Shown here: one piece after another, positions 9,601-19,867 of the stretch
Position numbering within the stretch: the first letter of the stretch is position 1
Layout of the letters: every line of letters starts with the position of its first letter
Source of the DNA: Brachionus rotundiformis
Taxonomy: Eukaryota > Rotifera > Eurotatoria > Ploima > Brachionidae
Direction: 5' to 3'
NCBI GenBank assembly: GCA_016802295.1
Contig: JAESIW010000115.1
Location: forward strand, 248,001-312,000
DNA length: 64,000 nucleotides
Program-made: the position numbers and the translations under genes
The notes under the pieces: model-generated
What the model saw: only the letters and a program-made list of their open reading frames with translations
What the model was told of the DNA's origin: nothing
Database searches by the model: none

Positions 9601-11305
9601 TTTTTTTTTAAATAAAAAAGTATATATTTTAAGGCATAGTTTTTGGTAGCAGTTAATTATTTTCTTAATATCAAAATTAGGATTAAGGTTCTGAAATAGA
9701 TTTAAGTATTAAGGGTATTTTGACAAATTAATAAGCAAAATTTAGGTAGCAATCAATTAAATTGGACATTAGAAAATCAAAAACTCCTAAGAAACATTTG
9801 TTTAATCCTTTAACCAATTCTCAATATACTAAATATCTTTTTTTTCTCTTTATTTTATTTTTTTAAATTATGACTTTTTTATTATATTTTACTTTACATC
9901 ACCCAAGAGGTGTTTTTTGAAACAAATAAATAAATACCCTAACCAAACCATTTATATAATGAAAATGACTTAATGGTGTTTTGTTTTGAATTCGATTTGG
10001 AGATTGAAGGTAATGCAAAACGTGGTAGAAAACAGAAAGCTCATCACGCGCTTTTAAGAATATTATCGGTCTTTTTATTAAAAACTGTCTTTAAAAAAAT
10101 TATTATTTTTTATTTATTTTATTTAAAATATTTCATTGAAATTAATGATTGATATAAATTAACTGCTAAATAAAAACATTTCATTCACTCTTTATTAAAA
10201 TTATTGATATTGAATTTTTCTTACTTTTTAAATTTGATGGTATTTTGAATTTTAAAAAGAAACAGAATAAAAATTCTTCCTATTTTGAAAAATTAAGATT
10301 TACTAAAATAAATATATTTCGAAAATTACTGCAACATACTTTGTTGTATATTTTTAACAAAACTAAAATATATTTTATTTTTCTTTGGTAAACAAAATAA
10401 ATAATCAATTTAAGTCTTGTTGATACTTTTTGTCTTTTATCTACATCAGAAAAATTATTTTTGGTTACAAAGATGCAACAAGATATGCTGCAGTAATTTT
10501 TTAAATATATTCATTTTAGTAAATCTTAATTTTTCAAAATAGGAGGAATTTTTTTTCTGTTTCTTTTTGAAATAAACAAAACCAATTTTATTCAATTCAT
10601 ACCACCTTAACTATCCTTATCAATTTTATAATAACTTGGTTTAAACCAAGGCGAATGCTTTTCGGATCGGAATTTCCCTAAAATATGTTTTTTAAGTAAT
10701 AAATAAAATTAAATTATTGACATGATTTATTTGCTTTGATCTATTTTATTTTTTATAACTAATAATTATTGTCTCATTTTAATTCTTAATGAAAACTTAT
10801 TATTTTTTACTAAGCTTATTCGGAAAAAAATTTTCCTATATTTTTCAAAATTTGATTGATATTTTAATCAATTAATTTTTTTTATAATCAAAGTTTTTAA
10901 TTAAAAATAAATAAATTTAAAATTCGAAAGGAAAATTTAATTCTACCAACTAAAATATGCCAGATACAAATATATAATTGTTTTAATTTACTGCTGATTG
11001 TTAATAATTAGTAAAATTTTTAATTTTAAAAAAATTACCTCTATTTCAGATTTAAGAGCTTCAGGTGATGATTGTGATTTATTTAAGAGTTCTTTGAGTA
11101 TCTCAGCTCTAGAAATATACTGATTTAGTTTGGCGTAAAGATTGCTCGATTCGGTTAATTGAGGCTCTAATTGTCTGGCGTCTATCAGACATTGGGAAGC
11201 TTCCATATAATAAAAAATAGCCTGTTCGTAGCGATTTTTTGAGTCGAATTCTACAGCTTTTATTGCATGATCTTTGGCTAGTTCAACCAGTTTGTTAAAA
11301 GACAT
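6663..11305 (-). CDS. CAPN7: Calpain-7 (ESCRT-associated cysteine protease)
   Basis: Seven exons on the minus strand (11039-11305, 9417-9533, 9073-9359, 7681-8607, 7412-7629, 6924-7272, 6663-6873) join in phase to 791 residues, close to the usual size of about 810. Order: two MIT domains (FNKLVELAKDHAIKAVEFDS; then DLEKCYCMLEEALDQDSDG) that in the family bind ESCRT-III/IST1; the linker KDEIDVLRHGSFINGRDYVP; a papain-like protease core with catalytic Cys about 272 (SDCSFVASL), His about 440 (VATHAYAILDI) and Asn about 460 (LKNPWSHLRW); then two C2-like beta-sandwich domains (PQYVLRV..., GPQQYSVGYDFLN). All three catalytic residues are present, so activity is expected. It acts in the cytosol and on endosomes. 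Intron 1 is unusually long (1.5 kb) and holds a fold-back repeat. Intron 3 contains a LINE tail next to sequence duplicated at 5.3 kb. Confidence 0.95.
8730..8781 (+). mobile_element. 5'-truncated LINE 3' tail with (ATT)n end
   Basis: GGACGTCTCCGCAAGTCTGC, then TTGCTGTAGCTTAATT and (ATT)n, match the 3' terminus of the LINE at 12389-13700. The tail lies in calpain-7 intron 3, immediately after the end of the segment shared with 5249-5435. The 5.4-kb copy lacks it, so the insertion post-dates that duplication, or the duplication did not include it. Orientation is sense on the plus strand, opposite to the calpain gene. Confidence 0.65.
10254..10569. mobile_element. Fold-back (MITE-like) element in calpain-7 intron 1
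   Basis: The left arm, about 10254-10360, and the right arm, about 10462-10569, are inverted copies about 105 bp long. Left reads AAAAAGAAACAG ... CTATTTTGAAAAATTAAGAT ... ATTACTGCA. The right arm's reverse complement gives the same words with a few mismatches. About 100 bp separate the arms. No coding sequence is inside. Long terminal inverted arms without a transposase fit a non-autonomous DNA transposon. I did not identify a clear target-site duplication. Confidence 0.75.
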
Positions 11306-11674
11306 AATTTAAATTTTCCTTTTTTCGTATAAATAAAAATTAATCATAATATGAAATTACATTTATTAATAATTGCATTAATAATAAAACATTATGTTTT
11401 TAAATAAAATCGTTTATTTTCAAGATAAAATTATTTAATTACTTGCTTATTCCAGATTAATTTCGAAATAACCTAACTTAATTTTGGGATGTTTTCCAAA
11501 AAATTTTATTTGTGAAAAAGTAAAAAATTAATTGCTTTTATTGGAAACATTTTTATTAAATAATCAAAAAATGACTCAGTCATTAATAAAGATTTAAAAA
11601 AAAACAAAAAATGGAGTTGAGATCCTGGACTAGATTGTTATATGTACAAAAGAAATAATCATTTAATTGATAGT
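11306..11674. other. Calpain-7 to H2A.Z intergenic gap
   Basis: This 370-bp gap is AT-rich, between two genes in the same (minus) direction. It must hold the H2A.Z 3' UTR (minus-strand AATAAA candidates near 11536-11556) and the calpain-7 promoter. I see no further gene. Confidence 0.5.
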
Positions 11675-12103
11675 TTAAACAAGTTGAGCAAGATTGGATT
11701 TAACAACTTGCTGTTTCTGAGTGGTGCTAGCAGGCGTTGTTCCACTAACTAAAGCTTTGTGTATGTGAGGAATAACACCACCACCTGCGATTGTTGCCTT
11801 TATTAGAAGATCCAATTCTTCATCACCACGTATTGCTAGCTGTAGATGTCTTGGATTAATTCTCTTAACCTTTAGATCTTTTGAGGCGTTGCCAGCAAGT
11901 TCAAGCACCTCAGCACACAAGTACTCTAAAATGGCAGCGCAATAGACTGCAGCGGTTGCTCCGACCCTGCCGTGACTTGTTGTCTTCCCTTTCAGCAAAC
12001 GATGTATGCGTCCGACTGGGAATTGTAATCCTGCCCGTAAAGATCGAGACACTGATTTTATTCTCAATTTACCTGCGTCTTTGCCTCCTTTACCACCGGC
12101 CAT
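11675..12103 (-). CDS. H2AZ: Histone variant H2A.Z (H2A.V type)
   Basis: An intronless 142-residue reading frame. The core is classic H2A.Z: SRAGL-equivalent RSLRAGLQFPVGRIHRLL, then GRVGATAAVYCAAILEYL, AGNASKDLKVKRINPRHLQL, RGDEELDLLIKATIAGGGVI and PHIHKAL. The variant-specific signs are DEELD, the GGGVIPHIHK acidic-patch region and the KVKRI stretch. H2A.Z replaces H2A at promoters and regulates transcription. Oddities are an extended C-terminal tail (VSGTTPASTTQKQQ VVKSNLAQLV) in place of the usual short lysine-rich end, no SQ phosphorylation motif, and two Cys in the histone fold (VYCAAILEYLCAEV) where Ser and Thr are usual. The ATG sits 8-10 bases before an A-rich leader. The start is fixed by the conserved MAGGK-GKD. 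Confidence 0.95.
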   Translation of the reverse strand: MAGGKGGKDAGKLRIKSVSRSLRAGLQFPVGRIHRLLKGKTTSHGRVGATAAVYCAAILEYLCAEVLELAGNASKDLKVKRINPRHLQLAIRGDEELDLLIKATIAGGGVIPHIHKALVSGTTPASTTQKQQVVKSNLAQLV

Positions 12104-12388
12104 TTTTTTTTATTTTAGATTTTTTTTTAAATTGTAAGTTTAAAAATGAATCTTTAACTTATATTTAAATGGTAAATTTTTGAATATCTAAAACAAGGTG
12201 TTTTTTTTTAATTTAAATAAAATATTGCAAAATTAATTTCATTCAAATTTTAAAAACTGTAAAGCTTCAATTCTAACTTGATATTTTCTTAGGAAGAATT
12301 CTATTAAAATAACCTAAATATTAAAATTGATAATTTTTATATAGCATCAAAAAATATAATAAAAATTTATATAATATTAATTTAAGCG
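12104..12388. other. H2A.Z upstream region and first part of a duplicated segment
   Basis: The region contains the presumed H2A.Z promoter. Bases about 12334-12388 (TTTTTATATAGCATCAAAAA ... ATTAATTTAAGCG) are repeated almost exactly at about 19870-19928. They mark the left edge of the segmental duplication that the LINE interrupts. Confidence 0.6.
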
Positions 12389-13700
12389 AATAATAATAAT
12401 AATGATAAGCTACAGCAGGGTACCTGCGGAGCAAGACTAGCTATAGTCTCGCTATGGTAGCTGTTTTTACCAATACTATACATATGCTAAAAATTTCATT
12501 AATTGTTATTCAAATTCGTTTCAGTTTCAGTTTTTATTTATTTTATCCTAAGCCGAACAAGATCAAGTCAAATTCCAAATCAAGATCAAATCCGGATTCA
12601 AAAGTAACTAAAAAAATTTTCTAATTATTCTTTATACTTTTACGCTCTATGTGTCTGTCCAACTGACATTTGAAACTGGTTAACGACCTCGCATTTATTA
12701 TTTCACTGGGTAACTCATTCCAGCTCTTGATAACTCTATTAGTCAAAAAATTGTCACGTTGTTTTGACTTAGTAAATTATTTACTGAACCTTTGTTTGTG
12801 TCCTCGGATATTGCTTGCTGGACCGTCCGTGGTAAAAAAGTTACATTTAAGTAAAGGATTTTGCCAGTTTACCAAATTAAGCCGTTTAGTGCATTTAAAA
12901 AACTCTATTAGGTCTCCTCTTTCTCGTCTCACTTTTAGAGATGTAAAACCGAGTGCCACTAATCTCTGTTCATATTTTAAGTGCCTAATCTCAGGTACCA
13001 GTTCAGTTGCACGTCTTTGTACTTTTTCTAATATTTCTTTATCTTTTTTCAAGTACGGATTCCAAGCTGCAGCAGCAAACTCTAGGTGGGGCCTTACAAA
13101 AGTTATATACAGTTGTCTAAAAGTGTTAATTGACCAGCACTTGAAAACTTGTTTGAGTTGACCAAGAATAGCGTTAGCTTTGTTGGCTGCATGAAATACT
13201 TGATGGTTCCATTTAAGGTCACTCTTCAGGCAGATTCCTAGGTCACGCTCGATATCTGTTTGTTGCATTTGGGAATTTTCCATTTTTAAATTTATTTCAA
13301 GGAAATGTTGGTTCTTAAAGAACATGAATCTACATTTTTCTTCATTAAAACTCATATGCCAACTATTTGCCCAGGTGATAAGTCTATCAATGTCAATTTG
13401 TAGGTTTTGTACATCAATACTATTCCTTATAGTGGCTATCAATTTAGTATCGTCGGCAAAAAGCTTCGTTACACTCTTGATCCCTTCTGGTAAATCATTT
13501 ATGAATATGGGAAAGAGAAGTGGACCAAGTACTGATCCTTGTTGACACCACTTTCATTTCTTTCCAATCTGATGACACTTGCCCTTAAACTATTCTTTGT
13601 TTCCTGCATGTTAAAAAGTCGGTAAGCAAATTAAGAAGGGAACCTCAGAAACCATAAGCTTCAAGTTTTTTGATTAGCGCTCTAAATTAAATATCTCAAT
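12389..13700 (-). mobile_element. Degenerate CR1/Jockey-like LINE: reverse transcriptase C-terminal half, 3' UTR and (ATT)n tail
   Basis: On the minus strand, RT motifs appear in order: LIKKLEAYGF, a broken SGV-QQGSVLGPLLF region (frameshift near 13550), IFINDLPEGIKSVTKLFADD (active-site FADD), then the thumb region ERDLGICLKSDLKWNHQVF, FVRPHLEFAAAAWNPYLKKD and VQRRATELVPEIRHLKYEQR. An in-frame TAA at 12777 follows GHKQRFSK, and RT-like sequence continues beyond it as NRVIKSWNELPSEIINARSL to a stop near 12621. The 3' UTR ends in TGCTGTAGCTTATC(ATT)n at 12389. There is no endonuclease or ORF1, so this is a 5'-truncated, dead copy. It lies inside a duplicated segment whose other copy (19.9-20.9 kb) lacks it. 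Confidence 0.88.
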
Positions 13701-14745
13701 AAGTCTAACAAATAATATAAAAAAAAAAACAAACTGTGATAAAGTACATAAAACTACAAAAAACTAAAAAAAATGTGATACAGTGTATCGTTAATTTATC
13801 AATTTTTTAATAATGTTCGAATGGATGGGTTATTTAACCAAGAGAAAAAATAAAAATTAGTCGAAAAAGAACAATGTCTTAACTAATAAAAATAATAGTC
13901 GAATATTTTACGGTAAATACCAGTCAGATTAAAGCTATGCATCCTTATTTTGGAAAAGAGACTTAAATGTTTTTGATAGACAGAGTAAAGTTTCCTATCT
14001 AAAGTCTAAGTGAAATCGACTCTTCAAAAAGATAGAAGTTTGAAAAATGCTTAACATTATTTTATCCTTTGATGGTAAATGACAAATGGTAAATGAGCTC
14101 TTCCATTGATAAGAATAATTTTCATTTGACAAGAAGGTATTTGGAGAAGCTTAAGAAATAATAGTTTAGTGTTTTGTAGTTTATTACAACGCAAAAAAGC
14201 AATATTAGAAAAATATTTTTTAAATTCTTATTTAAAATTAGCATCTAATTCAAGCCTTACAAGTTTTGTTTAAAATAATTCAATTACCATCTGTGTTCCA
14301 AACTTAATACCGTAAAGAACTTGGCCTAATATTCTGTTTCCTTTTGGGTCGCGCAACATAATTGACTCTAAGTCAATTAAATCATTGTTATTAATTATTA
14401 CAAACAATTAATGATGATTTAATTTTGATATAGGGTGCTGAGAAATGAATTTAATAGATAGTTTTTGCATTTCGGATAAAAATATTAATTTGAAAAGATT
14501 AATAAAATGAAAACAAAATTTTAAAACTAAAAAATAATTCTAGAATAAATTCGAAAGATTTTTTTTATTTCATACCTTAATTATTATTTTATCTAAAAAT
14601 ATTGCTTGGGAGACTATCCAAGTTATTTGAAAGATTTTGAAATTTTATCTAAATCAAGACTGTTTTCAAAGCTTTATGTCTAGGTTACTTATTGGTTTGT
14701 TAAGAACAGTATTTTCAAGTAATCATTTTTTCGGATTTAAGAGAT
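13690..14745. repeat. Segmental duplication, copy 1
   Basis: Almost identical to 19982-20892. Shared words include AATGTTCGAATGGATGGGTT, CAGTCAGATTAAAGCTATGC and GATGGTAAATGACAAATGG. Copy 1 has about 40 extra bases near 13742-13780 (a repeat of TGTGATA-CAGTGTATCG) and about 110 extra bases near 14335-14440 that copy 2 lacks. With the short left piece at 12334-12388, the duplicated unit is roughly 1 kb. No open frame of note lies in it. Confidence 0.9.
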
Positions 14746-14950
14746 TAGCTATTGCTAATCTAAATCAATTTTATTGACTATTTTCCAAATCTGCTGAAAT
14801 TTAAAAATATAAAGTCATCATCTTTCAGATAAGTCACAAAAAAATCTTGAAGAAAAAGTGGATCAATTGACCAAGCAAAATAATTGATTAAAATTAGCTA
14901 TTGCTAATCAAAATCAATTTTATTCTGTTGATGACTATTTTCCAAATAGC
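14745..14950. repeat. Imperfect direct repeat
   Basis: GATTAGCTATTGCTAATCTA followed by AATCAATTTTATT-GACTATTTTCCAAAT at 14745-14790 recurs at 14893-14945 with a small insertion (CTGTTGATGA). It sits immediately right of the segmental duplication. The nature of the repeat is unknown. It contains the small palindrome TTAGCTATTGCTAA. Confidence 0.6.
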
Positions 14951-15230
14951 ATGACATGAAAAGACCAAAAAAATTGATTTTCAAAAGCTGAAATAAAACT
15001 GGTCAAAAATGGTCAAGAAATTTAAAATAGATTGATAAATTGGTTATGAGAGATGCTAATGTTTAAAAAAAGCAAAATTAATAAGAACTTTGTGTAAATT
15101 TTTTTCAAAAATAATTAAGTACTCTCTTTTTCTATTTAATCTTTCAAAGTCTCACTTCATTAACAATTTCTTTTTTGATTTTTTTAGATAATTTCTTTTT
15201 CAAACTATTTTGACAAAAAATAAAATAAAA

Positions 15231-15764
15231 ATGAGTGAGACAATTGAAAAGAAAGACAAAACCTATCGGAGATTTGAGATTTCTCAGATGATTATCAATG
15301 AAACTCTCAATTTTTTAAATGAAAGTAAAAATTAAGGACTTACATTTATGGATTATTTCAGAACCTATTGAAAATTCAACTATTCAAATTAATGAATTCA
15401 AAAATCTAATTACTGACTTTGAAAAAGTTTGTTGATTTTTTAGTTTAATAATTATTTAAATTTATTAAATTTTTATTGATGAAGCATTCACTCGAACAAA
15501 AAAAAAATTAATTTAAAAATTGAATCCATCACATGGAGAGTAAATGGAACTATACGAGAAGGCTTAATTAGTTGCATAGAAACAAAATCAATCTCTAGAT
15601 ATTCTAAACATGTTAATGATCTCTTGAATCAAATTGAGGAAATCGAAAAAAAAAAACTAATTATCATTGAAAATTTAAATCAAATCAATGTTTTAATCGA
15701 AGATGCAATTATAGAGTTTTCTGAAAAAAAAATGTTAATTAAAATTGACATATTAAATGGATAA
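15231..15764 (+). CDS. Possible small coiled-coil protein gene, structure uncertain
   Basis: An ATG-started exon (MSETIEKKDKTYRRFEISQM) runs to a GTAAAA donor at about 15331. A second exon after TTATTTCAG at about 15369 continues in phase (PIENSTIQINEFKNLITDFE). A third open stretch from about 15500 encodes TWRVNGTIREGLISCIETKS, a Leu/Ile/Glu-rich likely coiled coil (NDLLNQIEEIEKKKLIIIEN) and a stop at 15762. The phase across the second intron does not work without adjusting a ten-A run near 15498, so this is a pseudogene, a sequencing error or a mis-assigned acceptor. I do not recognise the family. Confidence 0.45.
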
Positions 15765-16380
15765 ATGTATTTTTTTTTCCTATTCAAAAAATTCTTTAAA
15801 ATAATAATTTAATTTATAATAAATTTTATTTCCGTGATTAAAGTGAATTGTTATGATTTTTTATTGTGTTTTATTGAATACCTATTAGGAAAAAATTCAA
15901 TAGGCTGAAAGCTAAAAATAATATGTTATTTTTTTTTTTTAAAAGAATTTTTTTTTAAAAAAAGTCCGGACTTGGATATGACTTGAGACTTTGGGCCTTT
16001 AAACAACTTTGGCTTAAAATGTTAAATAAAAAAAAATCAATCAATTATCTTATACCCGAGTTTCAGGTTGGGGTTCAAAAAAACGTTTTGTTTCATAAAA
16101 TGTGAAGTTTATAGAAAATTACTTTTTTTTTTTTTTTTGAAAATTTCCCCTAAATTTGCTCGGATTAGTCATTTTTTATAATCCATTAGTTTATATTCCC
16201 TTTTTTTTTGGCGATTTTTAGAAAAAAATGTTTTTTTTTTTAAATATGCCTTTAAATTTTAATTCGTATATAAGACTTTTTCAAGTAGTGTGATTTTGGG
16301 CTTAAATTAAAGCTAATTTATTAAGAAATAGGAATAGGTAGGCTTTTTGGATAATATAGTCTATTTAGTAAAATACAAGA
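15765..16380. other. AT-rich non-coding stretch
   Basis: Long A and T homopolymers (for example the T run near 16125-16138). I see no gene, repeat pair or motif. Confidence 0.5.
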
Positions 16381-16394
16381 ATTTAAGTGCTGGA

Positions 16395-17712
16395 TGTTCC
16401 ATAAGTAGTTCTCTTAGTTGTTCAAGTCTCAATTGTTTTGAATTTTCCTCATCTTTAATTAAGTTTAAATCAATACAAATTCTTATTTAACCTCTATAGC
16501 GACCTCTTTCGTCAAGATATTTTACACTTAAAAATTTTTTAATGAATAAATAAAGAAAAAAAAGCTTTAAAAAAAAACCTTTTTTCTCTATCCTTCAGTC
16601 CATCTTTTTTCATTATTTATACAATTTGTATTAGGATGTTTATTTAGCATTTTTACGTCATAAATTTTTGCAGAATGAGTTCGAGAATTATCGACGGTAC
16701 AATCTATATCATGATCTTTAAACGTCTTTTTGAAGCGGATCAAAATAAAAAGTCTTTTAAACTGTTTCGAAATTTGATCATTAACAAAATATGCATCTTT
16801 TCTTAGCTCAATCCAGGCGTTTGCCGAACGGGGAAAATAATTTACACCATCATTTATAGAAATTTCAGGATGAGACTTTAAAGCTTCTTGGTATTCTTCA
16901 TCACTTAATTCAAAAATTGATGTTTCATTATGAGAGACCATAAAAATAGATATCATAATGCTTCTCCAATGTCCTTTATTAAAAAATGGGGCTTTGTCTG
17001 GAAAAATCCATCTAAAATTTGAATTTTCATCGACCTAAAAGTTGACTCATCGAAATCTTTTATCAAAAAAATTACCAAGCTCTTCGCATCAAAGGTGCAT
17101 TCTTCTCTACATATTTCAGTAAGAGCATACGATTTTGCTTCATTGAGTATTTCAGGAAAGTTTTCATAAAATGGTATTCTTTTTTAAGAACCTCTTTTGT
17201 CTCTCAAAATTACGCATAAATTTCTCTCATCAATAATTGTAGTGGCCCAAGCATGACATATTTGAATGTTTAGCATTCTTAAACTTGTCAGAATATCCCT
17301 CGAACTCTCAAAAGAAATATTCAATAATCGTAAAATAAAATAAACACTTACACTTAAAATTCTTAAGTGTATTGATTTCCAATCTTTCAGACTATCAGTG
17401 AGAATGCTAAACAAATCTGCGACGCTTCCGAACGAAAAATATTTTAGTTTTATATTTATTCGACTAGAAAAGACATAATCATATGTTTGAGTCGATGCAT
17501 CTTTTTTTACAACTTCGGTTTGAATACCTTTTTTTAATTTATCATATTAAAGCCTAAATTTAATTAAAATTTTTTAGATTATTTAAGATTACCATGATCT
17601 GGAATGCTCATCATTTCATCAGCCCTGATATTTTCACTTCTGGAGCCATAATATTTACCCTAAGTTTAGTAATATTCCTATTAGCAAAGGTTAAACGTTT
17701 AATTCGAGCCAT
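16395..17712 (-). pseudogene. Degenerate DDE-type transposase with introns (mobile-element gene)
   Basis: Minus-strand pieces: MARIKRLTFANRNITKLR at 17712, then in another frame KYYGSRSENIRADEMMSIPD HG; after a short intron IQTEVVKKDASTQTYDYVFS; SRDILTSLRMLNIQICHAWA after a second short intron; an in-frame TAA after ILRDKRGS near 17184; FPEILNEAKSYALTEICREE; a clean 46-bp intron at about 17030-17075; GHWRSIMISIFMVSHNETSI; and CTVDNSRTHSAKIYDV. The VDNxRTHSA motif resembles the second acidic block of Tc1/IS630-like DDE transposases. Beyond a stop near 16588 a further block, GRYRG-stop-IRICIDLNLIK and LEQLRELLMEHPALKF, looks like continuing coding sequence. The third acidic residue is not found. 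At least two stops and one frameshift indicate a dead copy. Confidence 0.6.
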
Positions 17713-18076
17713 TTTTTTTTAATATTTTACTGATTTTAAATCTAAATAGAATGCTTTTAAGAAAAGATATCAACAAATCCCCACCTATTTCTATAGAGGA
17801 GACCTAGTTATCTTAAATAAAAAAAAATTATCTATTTTGAAATAATTTTACTGGAGAAATAAAACGCCAAAAATGCTAAATCATCGAATTTTTTCAAAAC
17901 TTCGCGTTTAAATTGTTAGGGATTTTTATTGAATGGGTGGAAAAAAATACACAATATTAGAAAGTACATTTCCTCTCCTATCTCAAGAAAAAAAATTAAG
18001 TTTCCAAGTCAGTTTAATTTTTCGAAAAAATCAGTTCAAACTTATGCACTAAACTTGTATTTTTATTTAATGCAAT
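17713..18076. other. Non-coding gap between two relic genes
   Basis: AT-rich. A 60-codon open frame on the plus strand at 17929 shows no family features and A/T-driven composition. Nothing else is visible. Confidence 0.4.
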
Positions 18077-19138
18077 TCAGCAAAAATAAGATGACATATG
18101 ATAAAAATTGATTTCAGATCCGAGTTCTACGCAAAAAATTACATTAGATTTCAGATTTTTAGAAAAGCTAAAAATTTTAAATCCAAAACTAGTGTTTATG
18201 ACTTGGGGCACCTTATTAAAATAAACAAAACTTGCTAAACAACCACTGCAATTGTCGTAAACAATGCAAAAATCGATCGCATCATTTTCACAATAAAAAC
18301 CATATGTAATAGAACCAATTAATTCAATGCTTATTTTTTCCTTGAAGCGATTTAATCGTGTCTGAATTGCATTTCCTGATTTATGATAAAACAATATACT
18401 TTGAACCAGTCGTTTAGATTTCGAATCATTCAAATTGAGAATGAAAAATTCTTTTCTTAATTCGGATAAATTGTCTTGAACTGAATCAATTATTAAAAAT
18501 TTTGAAATGTTAATTTGAAAGAAAATGTTAACATCTACTATTTGTTTGAAGTCATCATATATTTTGATTAACAAAGCATTTTGTTCATTCTGGTTTAGTC
18601 CAATATTTCTGATTTCAAGTCACTTGTCAAAAGTTTATAATTGTCCACAAATTTAAAACTTAAAAAAATTAAATTTAAATTTATTTTCGAAGTTAATTAA
18701 ATTAGTAAAATTACTTACATAAAAAATCTATTTTTTGTTCCAAATTGTAGTCGTCTAAGTCGATATTTCTAAATTTTTCAATTAGTTCCAAAGCTATATA
18801 GTGTTTTCCGCTTTTTGGCTTGCAACTAACAAGTTCGACATTTTGTTCATAAAAATTGGTGAACTAATTTTGAAGTTTATATTGAGAACAAAAAACTGTT
18901 TCGATGTATGCTCTTGCGACATGTAGCTATTTGGTTGGAGATTTTGTTCAAAATCAAAACTAATCAATACAAAATCCTGTTGCTTCTTGCTTAACTTTAT
19001 TTTTAGTTTGTTTACAAAGTGAAACAAAAAATTATATGGTGTAAAAAAGCAATCGGTTTGTCTTGAACAAAATGAATCGATATGGTATTTTAAGCAATTT
19101 TTACATAGCGATTTAGTCTGATTTAATATGGAATTCAT
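18077..19138 (-). pseudogene. Nucleotidyltransferase-like (TUT/poly(A) polymerase-like) gene, probably degenerate
   Basis: The minus-strand frame starts at 19138 (MNSILNQTKSLCKNCLKYHI) with a Cys-X2-Cys-X3-His-X4-Cys cluster resembling a zinc knuckle. It loses frame near 18840, continues in another frame (ELVSCKPKSGKHYIALELIE KFRNIDLDDYNLEQKIDF), reaches a GTAAGT donor near 18715, and resumes at about 18574 with IKIYDDFKQIVDVNIFF. The block SIELIGSITYGFYCENDAID resembles the GS-X-X-X-G...DXD active site of terminal uridylyl or poly(A) polymerases, though the acidic pair is spaced oddly. The frame stops at 18077 with no PAP-associated domain. It is either a truncated relic or a divergent small gene. 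Confidence 0.45.
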
Positions 19139-19489
19139 TTTTTAAAATGATTGTTTTATTATTTATTTGTTTAATAGTTTTTGAGTAAATTTTTTAAATC
19201 TAAAATTTTTGTATTTGTCCAAAATTAATCGTATTATCAAACAATTGTAAATGACAATAACAAAAGTTATAAATAAAATGATGAAAAAGCTATGATCTTA
19301 ATTTTAGTAAAATTTCTCCACATTTTTGCATAATAACTAGTTAATCAATTAAAAAAAAAAATTTTGAATAAATGAAATCTCATTGTGAAAAAAACACCGA
19401 AAATAATCATCAAATGGCTATGTAGCGTGTCCATAATAAATAATCGCTATTTTTAGTTTATCTATTTTATTTATTTATTTGAGATTCAA
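19139..19489. other. AT-rich spacer
   Basis: No gene or recognisable repeat. It presumably includes any promoter of the relic on its left. Confidence 0.4.
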
Positions 19490-19740
19490 TATTAGATTTT
19501 TACTAAAAATAAAAAATGTGACCAATCGTCAGCGAACCAGAGAGAATAATTTGAATTGGTTTTGTGGATATCATTAATGAAAAGGTTAAAAAGGAGAGGG
19601 CTTATTTCTGATCCCTGGGGAACGCCAGCCTTAATTTTGAATGGACCATTTAGCGAATTATTTGTTTTTACTTTGAAGTGTTTAGAGCTGAGGAAAGAGA
19701 TTATCCAAAGAATGATTTAATCTGGCACATGAATGATGTA
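19490..19740 (-). mobile_element. LINE reverse-transcriptase fragment (palm domain)
   Basis: Minus-strand translation gives GVPQGSEISPLLFNLFINDI followed by NYSLWFADDWSHF. These are the conserved motif 4/5 residues of non-LTR reverse transcriptases, with FADD at the catalytic site. The flanks are not readable, so this is a short relic of a family distinct from the 12.4-kb copy (GSEISP rather than GSVLGP). Confidence 0.8.
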
Positions 19741-19867
19741 ATTTGCCTTTTTTTATTAAAAATTATCAAATAAAATAAATTAGAATTTAATTTTTAAAAT
19801 TTGTCATAAAAGCGAATAGAGATCTTGACAAAGGCTAAAGTTTATTTTGATTTTATTTAATATAAAT

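Noticed and set aside
11881..12168. Plus-strand ORF opposite H2A.Z
   Set aside because: Shadow of a highly conserved histone gene on the other strand.
12670..13161. Plus-strand 163-codon ORF opposite the LINE RT
   Set aside because: The minus strand carries recognisable RT motifs; the plus frame is a shadow.
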